In this document: positions 21,501 through 33,500 of the stretch, in pieces
How the letters are laid out: every line of letters starts with the position of its first letter
Position numbering within the stretch: the stretch's first letter is position 1
NCBI GenBank assembly: GCA_964020085.1
Contig: OZ026607.1
Location: 19,028,606-19,092,605 of the forward strand
Origin: Micromussa lordhowensis
Lineage: Eukaryota; Cnidaria; Anthozoa; Scleractinia; Lobophylliidae
DNA length: 64,000 bases
Direction: 5' to 3'
The notes under the pieces: generated by a model
Seen by the model: only the letters and a program-made list of their open reading frames with translations
What the model was told of the DNA's origin: nothing
The model's database searches: none
Translations under genes and position numbers: made by a program

Positions 21501-24500
21501 CACTTTCTTCTTTTGATTTCACTGCTTGACTAGCCCTAGGTCCCCAGCGTGGGCAGCCGAAATGGAAGTGAAAATTCTTGTTGTTGTACGGCAAAAACAG
21601 AGAGAATAACTACTACCTGTTTTACTGTAGAACCACGACGCTTTTACTGTGCCACCACAACACTACATCAAAGATAGCTCGCCGATCAGTGATAGTTGAC
21701 CGATAGCTCGCCGATAGTCGACCGATAGCTCACCGATAGTTCACCGATAGATCACCGACACTATCAGCCGATAAATAGACGCTCAAAAGAACGATATCCG
21801 CCGAGTATCGGCTGAGTATCGGTCGGATGTCGGTCGAGTGTCGGTCGAGTATCGGCGGACATATCGACCAATACTCTACCGACACTCGGCCGATATGTCG
21901 ACCGAGTGTCGATTGCTACTCGGCCAACACATCGACCGAGTGTCGACCGATAGTGCCGACCAATAGTGTCGACCGACACTACCTACAGTAAACATGATCC
22001 GTGAAAATTAAACCAGGCATTTGCATTTTGAGAGTCACAAGTGCTGTCAAAATTTAGTTTCCAACACTGTAAGGGTTTAAGTTATTGCAGTCATCTGTAA
22101 GGGTAACCCCATTTTGTTTGTCCCATTTATTTTCCTCTCTGTCAGAAAACAAGCTTTTGAGGCAGCTTTATTAGCTCAAACATGGAAAATAAAATATGAA
22201 GACATCAAATGGCCAAAGAATAAAGGAAAGATTGGAAGTATGAAGAGTGTGGTAAGTTGAAAAAAATGCTACATGTACATCATTTACTTAAGACACCACT
22301 TTGATCAGAAAAAGGTGTTCAAAGTGGGAAAAAATGTCCCAATTAGAAAATGGGAAATGAACTTGTAAATAATTAATGGTTGTTGTCAGTACGGTTCCTT
22401 ACATTTGCTGCATTAGACATGAAAGGGCCTGACTCATACAGCATGTCATTATGACTGACAATGTAAATTTCCAGACCTGGTTTTTCCTTTGAATGTTTTT
22501 TTTTCTATTACATTTATAGCAATAATACACTGGCACTGACCACCTTCTCTATTGCTTATTTAATGTACCAGTAGGTAACACTGGTTAATCATAACAGCAT
22601 GTCATTGTGAAGTCGCTATCTATGAGCGACTCTATATATATGTTATGTCTAAAAGAAAGTGTTAAAACTAATTCAATTCATTTGCTTGTTTAATGTCTTT
22701 AAAATGCGACTTTTCTTTATAGACAAGCGTGGCTGGAACTGAACATGGGTCAGTGGAAGAGATACAGGGGCAAATTTTTACAGTCCTTGGCATTTATGAG
22801 GTGAATATCTTATTCAAAACTGGATCATAGGATAATGCAATTCAATACAATGAATAGTTTTCATTGGCTTAGCCATCATGGTATATGAGCAATAATATTA
22901 CAATACCATGCTCTACAAAAATAGTAATTAGCTGTATGTGTAAGTTTTTGGGGAATTCTTATTTTATTGCAGATTTGTATATTTTGGAGGCGTTTTTAAT
23001 AAAACAATTATTTCACTCAAGCTTGTTGGATATGAGATGATTATAGCCAACTCAGCGCTACAATTGCCTTGTCATGTCATGTCCAGTGCATGCTCGTGGA
23101 ATAATAATAATAATAATAATTATTATTATTATTATTATTATTATTAAATATTTCTATGAAATATGAAATTTAAATAAACATGCAAAACCACTTAATAAAT
23201 GGGCACCCAAAGTAGTTTACTATCAACAGCTGTCCATTGTACTTTTTTTTATTTTCTGGATGTTGTCATTATATATAGGGCAACTCAGTGGCAGTTAAAA
23301 AATTGCAGAAGGAAAAAGTTGTTCTGGAACGTGGTGTGTTGTTGGAGCTAAAGGAAGTAAGATTGAATGCGTAAATTTTGTTTGATTGTTTGTTACTGTA
23401 TTTACAATACATGTCTTTGGGACCACCAAATGAATGTGCATTTGGCCTGAAAGGAAAATGTCTAAAACAGTCTGCTTTGACTATATATATCTATACAGCC
23501 CTGGGTATTTAGAAGCAAATTTCAGAGGTGTTCAAAAACCGTTGGGGAGGGAAGTGCCTACCCCTGGTGAAAAGTGCCCAGTCCCATTCTAGCAGTGGCT
23601 TCCTGCTTATTGAACACTTCAAACTGCTCACTTACAGCACATTGCTAACTCAAAAGCATAAAAGCTAATTTTACTAACAAAAAAATGTAAAGCATATCAA
23701 AAATTGTCATACATTGATTAATATATATATAATGTATCTTTTTTGGAAGATGAAAGATCTCTCCCACCAAAATATCAACACCTTTATTGGTGCTTGTGTT
23801 GAGCCTGGCAAAATTAGCATCTTAAGCCAGTACTGTACCAAAGGAAGTCTCCAGGTAAACAAAGTTTACAAAAGTATGAATTACAGCTTGAAGTACTTAC
23901 ATATATACACATTCATGATGTGTCTCCTTTTCCAAATACATAATGTAACATAGCTGAAATGCTTAACAATTTGGTTGTTCATTCCTTATTTAGTATTGTT
24001 TTGTAGGGCTTAATCTACAGAAACAAATCATCTAGCTGGAAAGTGTTGCTTAGTAAGCATATTTGTGATATAAAACAAACACATCCACTTTATCTTGAGA
24101 TCTTAATGTTACATAAACAATAGCCTTCATTTGGTGTGGAAATATGCTTGAATATTATTTTGTCTGCACATATTATCTGTTCCGAGAAGCAAACAGTTTT
24201 CCCGGAGCATAGCTTTGAGGAGCAGATAATGTCCAAGGACAAAATATCAGAGCATGTTTTTGTGCCAGGTGGAGGCTATTGTGTTAAGTATCCTTGAAAA
24301 TTGGGGAATATCACTTGGGTATTCCCCAGTTTTTGCTGGGGAATATTCAGACACATGATGGTTTAGACTAATTGTGTGTGAGTAAAAATATTTGATGAAT
24401 TGTCATTGTTTTTATTCTTAAAGTAATAAAGTGGAGATTGCATTACTTGATTGAAGCTACTAGAAAAAGTATGGTCATTTTGAAAAAAATCAGAGTACAC

Positions 24501-27500
24501 TCGACTGCTTGATTTTTCAAATGTTTTTTATCCATAAACTTAAACCAAAACTGAAGAAACAGAGTGACTTGATCCGTGCAAAGCTGTTTACTTAATTATT
24601 TCACTTTTTATTGTTTCTATCACCTTAGTGTTTTCTTTAATTATCATTCATGTCGCAATTTTCTTGTATTGATTTCTTTAAGGTGGCTCCATATGGTTAT
24701 TCGCTGTTCATTTAGCGCGCGCTTGTATCCGCTATCCAGGGGAATTTTCGTATTACTCTGAATCGCACCTCTCTCAAGTCTATCGAAATTAACTTCTGAA
24801 AGACAAAACTACTCTTTTGAACCATCACTGTTAAATTAACAGGGTTTTACCTGGAAATAAAACTCTCTAAAGATACATGTAGGTTGTTTACAGTGTATAT
24901 TTTGCTTTTATTTCAATTTTCTTCCATTCCCTTCAGTAAAAATTTCCTTAACTTTGACATTACATGAAATTTGTTTAGAGGAATCTTCTGAAGGCCAAAA
25001 AATAGGGGTTACCAAGGTAGTTTCGGTGCTTTTAGCTACATGTAATTTGTGTTTTTTAGCTCCACTTAAAAAATTGTCTTATAAATCTTCTTGATGAACT
25101 GGCAGGCGGAAGGCGTAAACGATAATTACCGCTCTGCAAAATTTGAAGAAATTTCACCAAAGAAAACTGGAGATATTCACGTGAAAGTTGGGCACTTTTT
25201 CAATCACACAACATTCGTCACAGAATAGGAATTCGCCAAGATCACTATTTTTACTGCGTGATCTCGCGCACGACTTTTCCGTAGAGTTTTGAGAGCTTGC
25301 GCGATTTTCAAAATTGGTTTCGCGCGCGGTCAAAAACTATAGGGAGCCACCTTAAGCAATAGATCACAAGTTTCTATGGGGTTATAGGCTGATAAACCAC
25401 GCGGGATGTTGGTAGAACACGAGAAGAATTTCTAAATCACGAGCCGCAGGCAAGTGGTTTACGAATTCTTCGAGTGCTCTACCAACATCCCAAGTGGTTT
25501 ATCAGCCTAAAACCCATAGAATTTGTGGTCTATTGCTTTTATATAATAATTCAGAAGACGCGCGATTTTCCCATGGGTTTACCGGCACAATAACCCATAG
25601 CTGATTGACCAATCAGAGCGCGCGCATTGATTTGGTTATTATATAGAATTTTACTTTTCAACTTGAAAATTACCGTCAAACGGTCAAAACAATTTTAATA
25701 TGTCTCATATTTCCCAGGATGTATTACATAACGACAGCCTGAAACTGGATTGGATGTTTCAAATGTCTATTTCATCTGACATTGCTAGAGTATGTATATC
25801 TGAGTGTATAAATAATTTGGATCAGTCATATTCAGTTGTATTTTCAGTGTGAAATCCCTTATCATAAATAATCGATCACTACCCATCTAAAGAATTAAAG
25901 TGCATCTGGCAGTAAAGTAATAATTCACAATACATTTTACTTCATATATACAATTTACATGCTGGAGAAATCTATGTGACACTGATAACTAGAAACTAAA
26001 TGTTTAAAATCACTTTCTGTCTGTTTCTATTGGTAAAGGAATCTCAATAACCTGTACATACATGTTCATTTAGATGCCATAACTGGTTGCAGTTATGATT
26101 CATTCAAAAATAATAATCCTGAATTACTAAATAAAAGAAAATTTGTTTCAATTTTCCCAACAGGGCATGCACTTCTTGCAGAATAGTCCAGTTCAGATTC
26201 ATGGCAACTTGAAATCTTCAAATGTGCTCATTGACAGTCGCTGGACATGCAAATTGACTGATCATGGATTGTTTCTGTTCAAGGAGGGACAAGAAGTTGA
26301 TGTGGAAGCAGGAACGCAGACCAAGTATTATGGTAACATATGATTTTCACAGAGCTCCATGTTGTTGACTTAAGAGTAATATTTTTACTTTACGTTGGCC
26401 AACCACACTTCAGTCTCTAGAGGTTGGCAGAATAGGGGATTGTGAGCTGCAGCACATGTATAGGTTACACAGCTTTGTGCAGACCTTATACATGTACACG
26501 TGATTGTAGAATCAGGCATTTTCCTCTAAAGCAAAGCTGATCTTCTCTAATGTTTAAAGATGGTCTTTACTCATGGATAAGTAAAAATTCATAATCAGCA
26601 TGCATTTTTGGGTAACAGAATGTTACACCCACAATTGTGTGGCTTAAGAAAAGTGTGAAGACGAAAAATAACTTTTCCTTTCAACTTTGATAGTTTTTTC
26701 TTTTGTTGATGTGCAAAAATAGAGACCTATTCTTTCTTTTTTGATGTTCTTTTTTTTTGCCTCTTTCTCTTGTGGTTTTGTAGTTGTTGGAAAAAATTAT
26801 ACCCAAGTGAACATTAACTAACTTGTCACAAGATTTTCTTCACTTTTGAAAGGACTAATAATTATTTTGGTTTACTAGGTGCATCTCCAGCCCAGTTCAC
26901 CCCATTAATGCTCTTTTAGGAATGCTTTGGAAGACCCTTCTCCTCCTCATGTGGCATAAAAACATGATGTCAGAAATGATTTTCCAGTACTTTCCAAGCC
27001 ATAGAGTTTGATGGGTCATTATAACCACTCTATATCAGTTGATACCACAATCATGGTATCAAAAAACTGCCCAATCATTGGTGAACAAGTTGCTGTCAAT
27101 TTTATGGCACAATAGGTTACCATAGCAACAATATGACCTGCTAAAACACCCTTAATTTTAGCTTTAAGCGCTTATAACTCGAAAACGAGCTCAGTGACCA
27201 CTATTTGTTATTATCGAATTGTAATCAGCATGATAAGATGCAACTGTTTGCAAAGTTTAAAAAATTCTACGGAAGGGGTTCAGAGCCACCTTAAATTTTC
27301 GAAAATTTAAGGTGGCTCTGAACCCTCTGAAAAGCTAAAATTAAAGGTGTTTTTAGCGGGTCATATTGTTGCTGGTAACATATTGTGCCATAAAATTGGC
27401 AGCAGCTTGTTCACCAATGATTGGGCAGTTTTTTGATACCATGATTGTGGTATCAACTGAAATAGAGTGGTTATAATGACCGATCAAACTGTAAGTCTTG

Positions 27501-30500
27501 GAAAGTACTGGAAAATCTTTCAAGCCACCTTAAGATCCAGTCATTTGTTTTCACTTGAGTGGCAAAAGTAATTTTGATTCTACATTATAACGCTTAGTCA
27601 TTAATTTAAAAAATAACTGCCACTTTTTATCCAATCAGAAATAAAGTAAAAACTAATAAAACTCACTCAAACATGTTTTCCTACACTTAGTGGCCACTAA
27701 GTTTTGAGTTTTGTTCGGTTCACTGGATTGCATGTGTCCCTTGTGACTGGCTAAAGTGATTATTTGGTTTTGGTTTTCAGACACTCCAATCATGAGTATG
27801 ATTACAAACAGAATTAGACAACACAAAGAGTCCTGTTACCAATTAATCAAAAACTACATGCATAGTATTCTATGTATTGTATAGGTAGTGTTTTCTCTGT
27901 TATTTAGTCCATCTATAGATAAACCTTGTATTTGTAAAATGTCTTTAGATCTCCCCGCTTCAATTAGTTTTTAAGCTATTTGCAGGGGGAAACTTATGTA
28001 ATTACTTATATTTGTAATCAATAAAAATTTTGTTGTTTGTTTGTTGCATAGCAAAATCCTGCTACCATAACTATGAACTCTTGATGGATAAAAAATGTAA
28101 CTGTCAAGGCGGCACTGGATTCACAAGAAAATCAACCCATTTAAATGCAACAGGCCAAAAAAAGTGCAAGTCCAATAACACCTAATCTAATGCATATGTA
28201 CATGTACTTTAGGTAAAGTTAACCTCGAGTCAATGCTGGTCAGCAGTTTTCCATCTCACACGGCTTGGGACCATGGTCCCAAGCCTTCAGCAAAGGGCTC
28301 CTTGTGGCCTTTGCTTACAGTCTTTTGCAAAGGCTGTATTGCTTGCAGTTTCCCTTGCTACCTGTGTAGCTGTTCGCTCGCTTTCTTTTGACCACCCTGT
28401 AAGCTGGCCCCTCATTTTTCATACCTCCTGTGCTAGAGCGTTGCCCGGCTCCACCCTCTCTCCTCCGCAGAGGCTTTAAGGTTTTGTTTTTTGCATGGGA
28501 AGAATCTGCTGAGTAATGTAAGTGCAGGCACAGGGTTACTCTGCCAGATACATATGTACCATGCCCAAGATAGTTGCTATCTGGTGGAGGCAATTTTCTG
28601 TGCATAATTCGCAGGAGTGGCTTGCATACATGTAGCTTGTGTCAGTAAAAGTGGCATGCAAGATTTTGAGATTAAGTCAAGTCTTAAATTAAACTTAATC
28701 TTACTCCTAGCTTATATTTGTTTAAAGGAAAGCAATTTGTTTCTCTTTTACATCTGCGGTGATGGTTTACTCCCTTTGCAGATTACATAATATAGATGTA
28801 GACGTAGATAACAATATTTCAGTGGTGAGAACCAAGCAATGATTTTTACAGAAGCTCTAAATTCATCTATTGCAAATAATAGAAAAAAAAAGAAATGTAA
28901 GATATATAGATTGCACGACTGTTTTATTTCAATTCAGATTTATCATGAAGAGACGGCTCTTGAAAAGGACAGGCAAGCTGATGTGAATCGTCCGACATAT
29001 TATTGTTCCAAGAGAAAAAGAGAACATGCAAGACTACCCCCCATGGATTTGCTTCTTTCTTCTTGGAAAATATGAAATTAGATGTCACCAAAACTAATGC
29101 AAAATGTAGCGACATAATTAGCAATGAGTTTCTGTGAGTTTCAAGCTGTCAAATTTAGCCAAAGCTAAGAAATCTATTGATGTACGAGAAAACAACAAGG
29201 ATGTATGAGAAATCGACATACATCTGGCAGGGGTTCTCTGCCTGATCGATCCATTCGACTTTAAGCCTGCACTCACTTTGCACAGCGGATTTATATAACG
29301 AACGTTTGAACCTCTGCGGAGGACTGGGGGCTCAACCAACTTTAAGGCCCCAGTTCCCAAGCTCATCTATTGATGATGAGTTTAATGACCTTTCAAAGTA
29401 TTTTTGCAAAATCAGGCCTGCTTTTAATGGCCATTGAAATTTGAGAGTTTTGTTATATATTTTTTTCAGTGATATTGATTCCTTTCTTTACAGACAGCCT
29501 TTGGACAGCACCAGAACACATCTTTAATGACCAATTTCCTCGATCCCAGGCTGGAGATGTCTTCAGCTATGGAATTATACTTTCCGAAATTGTAACCTGT
29601 GGTCTACCATATAGCATGTTTGAAGATCTGTCAGCTAGAAGTATGTGACTGTTGACTTTAGTGCTTGCTACTTAGCTATCAAAGAATATCAAGACTTAAC
29701 TTAGAGTTAGTATTATCACTTCAAACACTAGAACTGTTACCTAATCCAATATTGTTGAAACACAAACATTACTGACACGTGAAGACCAGCTTACACTTCT
29801 ATAAATATTAGGAAATGGTTGTTATGCTAAAGACGCATTATCGGTCTGGATGGACTTGGACAAACATTTGTAGTTTGTCTGGTTATGCATCTACATGTAG
29901 TATAAAGAGGTGCACAAGACTGTTATGCGTCTAGACAAGCTATCTCTCATAGTGCGTTGTTCAAGATGTACTTTGAAGGTTGCCCATCTTTATACTAAAG
30001 ATGCATATAACCAGACGAACTACAAATGTTTGTCCAAGTTCATCCAGATGGATAATGCATCTTTAGTACATGTAAAAAACAGTAGGACACATTATCCTTC
30101 TGGACGGATAATGCATCCTCTAGTGTAAAAAGGCCAATATATATCATACTTTTATTATCGCTTGCTTTAGAGTTAGCATATTTTATGACTTCTGTAAACT
30201 GGAAATGTGTTTTTAAATGACTTTACTGAATTGTGAAAATATTTCTAGGCGTTATTGGACGTGTTCAAAAAGGAGAGACTCCACCATTCCGTCCCCGTGT
30301 TACAAAAGACAAGGTAGGACATGCTCTGTACATTGACATGATGGAACAGTGCTGGGATCAAGACGCGATTGCAAGGCCCAAGTTTTCAGACTGTCTTAAA
30401 TATCTCAAGCAGATGAACAAAGGAAAGTAAGTTAAATGACTAAAAACCCAGTTTGAGTAAAATTAATTTTTCCATAGTAGAGTACTTCGTATTTCATGTT

Positions 30501-33500
30501 GGCAACATTAGAAGCGCCTTTCTTGAACATTGTAACTTTTTATTTTTTCATTTCTACTAGGGACTTCAATATTATGGATACTATGATCACCATGATGGAA
30601 AGGTACACTGATCAATTGGAAGACATTGTTGCCGAGAGAACCTCAGAGCTCGCAGCTGAAAAGGCAAAGACTGATGAGCTATTGTACAGGATGTTGCCAA
30701 GGTACCAAGGTTACATTGTGCCTCGTTCAGTGGGAGTAAAGAGCGGACTCACCTAGGTCTAAGGAACTGATTTTCACTACTTCTCTATTTTCACTTTTAA
30801 ATTTTTTTAGATCATGTTTATATAGATTAAAGTAGATTGTAATTTTTACTACTATTATTATATCTGATAGATTTACCGTGTTTAAATAAAAATAAAGCTC
30901 AAAGTTCAAGTTCAAGTACAAGCCTGCCTGCCTGCCGCTGTATTTTCTACATTAGGAGAGGAATCACATGTAGCTGACAGCATAAACTATGCTGACGGCA
31001 TCATAGTTACACATTTTGCAGTACAGAGTCTACATCTTACCTTGCGGAAACAAACCTTGCCTCGTCGTAGACGATTGAGCTGAACAGATTAAATTTACCT
31101 CCCCCAAATCCCCGATGATGTCTTTTCTTCTTAATACTTCGTCTGTTGCTTTACTTTCGTTGTAAGGCGCCATCTTGCAAGGCGATCTCAACCCAGTCCC
31201 CAAGGGACTACGTGATACACGACCTAAGCGCGTAAGCGCGCATAAGGGAAATTCTACGTTTTGCAATTTCGTCGACGAGTCGTTTATTGTGCTGTATTAT
31301 TCTTAATTTGAACTTTTTAGTGGAAATACTCATAGCTTCTGAATAAACCTGTAGTTTGTTTGCGTTGTATTTACTTACTCTTTTTTTCTATACGATGACA
31401 GGTCTGTTGCAGAGGAATTAAAGAGAGGACAGCCAGTCACTGCGGAAACTTTTGACTCCGCTTCATTATTCTTTAGTGACTTGGTTGGATTCACCAAGCT
31501 AGCATCTAATAGTACTCCTTTACAGGTAACATTCAGGGTTTCAGTGTGTAGCTGGTATGTACTTAATAAAATTCTCTGATTAGTTTCCAAATGAGATATT
31601 GAATTATTTACTAGTCATTTCCACAACTAGCAACGTTTGTATATAGGTCGAGGACTTTCTTTTCTTTTCTTTTTTATTTGAAAAGTGCTCATCGTGACCA
31701 GATTAAAGGCTTGTTCTGGGATTTCCTCGATATAATTATTCAGAAATTAAGCGCTGTTTCCCTGTATCGTCTCGATAGGTTGTCGATTTGTTAAACGATT
31801 TGTACACTTGCTTTGACGAGATTATTGACATGCATGATGTATACAAGGTAAGACTTAAATTTCAATGCGTAAATTTCACGTTAAATCATTTTATGTGGAA
31901 AAACATTGTTCCTTGGATGCGAATCGTTAAATAAGCTTTAGTCTAAATAGATTATGATTATATTTCTTGGCACGTCATGCGTCAACTCGTATGAAATTTC
32001 ATGTGATGTGAGCAAATGCTCATTAAAACAGAGTGGAAAAGTGCGCAAATGCCACCCTTTGATAGCTGTTATTGCAGTTTCTAGCGTTTTGACGTACAGG
32101 GGTGGCGACAGTGTCAATTCTGCTTTGTATTGATGCCTTTTAGCGCAGGAGGGAAGGGGCGACACACTTTCCAAAGGAAACAAAGCTCTAGACACTGACA
32201 CCATGCTTTCTAGCTTACCGAGACAATTTCCATCGCAAATAAGATTGAATTCATACTGAATAAACGTTTTGTCCAGGCCGACCCTAGCAATGCCCTTGTT
32301 CCCTGATGAGAAATCATTATTTTTATTATTTTTTTTATCATATCGTTTCAAATAAAGGTGGAGACAATTGGCGATGCCTACATGGTCGCTTCTGGATTGC
32401 CTAACAGGAATGGTATCAGACATGCTGGGGAGATCAGTAACATGTCTCTTGATCTGCTATCAGCGATGACAACTTTTAAGATAAGGCATGTCCCAGGAAA
32501 GCAGCTGCAACTTAGAATTGGGATTCATACAGGTTGGTTCATTTCTAGACAAAAGGTTTAAAGAATCATGTGTAAAAAGAAACCGTAATTTGTTCTTGCT
32601 AAATGTTAACACTGTCCAATGCTTTTCAGGCGCCGTGGTTGCTGGCGTCGTAGGTCTCAAAATGCCGCGATATTGTCTTTTCGGTGACACAGTTAACTAC
32701 GCTAATCGAATGGAATCCTCTGGTTTGGGTAAGCGGTTGTTTGAATTTCTGCACCTTTTACCAGAAATCCATTTTGCATTTGACATTTCAGGGGACAAAT
32801 CAAAAATGTACAGTTGAACTCGGCTATTTCGAACTCTCAGGAAAATACAAAATAGTTCGAACTAACGGGGTCCAACTGTATATTACAATAATCGCAAGGA
32901 GTTGATAAGCTTGGTAAAGTGTAACTTTTGCCAAGGGCGAAAAATACTGAATATGCATGCTAACAGTTTCAGACCCACTTTGAAACTTTTCGAAAATTTT
33001 AAGATGATTTATAACGCGCTACCATCCAGTTTTTAAAAAGTTGAATCTGATCGAAGAGTGGATCTATCGATGTTGGAAACTCTTACCAGCTACCTTAAAA
33101 CACTGCCACTAGTGCACAAGTGCAATTTAGCTCACTCTTAGTTCTTTAGCCCTAAATTAGGAATCACAGGTAGCGTGGCTCTCTTTGTAAAAATAGTTAA
33201 ACCTTTTTTTGGCTGTTTTTTTTTTAACAAAAAAAAGGTTGCTTTTCTGAAAAAAATTTCCAGCTGTTGTCTTTCCTCTGTTCAGTGATTACGCTATCAG
33301 TGGTTTGTCAGTGATTTACTTTAGTAGCAATGGAACCCCATTAATTAAAATGTTTTCAATCTTTCAGCTCTCTGTATTCACGTAAGCTATGAATGCAGAC
33401 AAGTCCTTGTACAGCTTGGTGGGTATTTTTTGGAAGAACGAGGATTTGTGGCAATGAAGGTGAGAAACTAATTTTGCTTCTTTCCGATGACCTCCTGTCC

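Larger units (their letters stand above)
15968..22145 (+). other. Cyclase intron 5: 6.2-kb transposon nest
   Basis: This intron separates the transmembrane exon from the first kinase-homology exon. It contains, in order, a CTCGCCCACTCGCC repeat scrap near 16475, the TTAA element 16582-17409, the LINE remnant with two insertions (17650-20285) and the GTCGGTCGATA element 20956-22000. About 20290-20950 holds nothing I can name. None of the insertions disturbs the flanking splice sites. Confidence 0.85.

Noticed and set aside
20970..21980. CRISPR array or satellite
   Set aside because: Short units are degenerate without unique spacers and are confined between inverted ends with an 8-bp duplication; this is a transposon in an animal genome.
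28273..28605. Open frames on both strands near the GGGACCATGGTCCC palindrome
   Set aside because: Opposite-strand frames without domain features, in the middle of cyclase intron 11; no splice sites of fitting phase.
31938..32423. 161-codon open frame on the minus strand opposite cyclase intron 16/exon 17
   Set aside because: It runs antisense to a conserved cyclase exon (ETIGDAYM) and intron sequence, has no recognisable domain, and is most simply a shadow.
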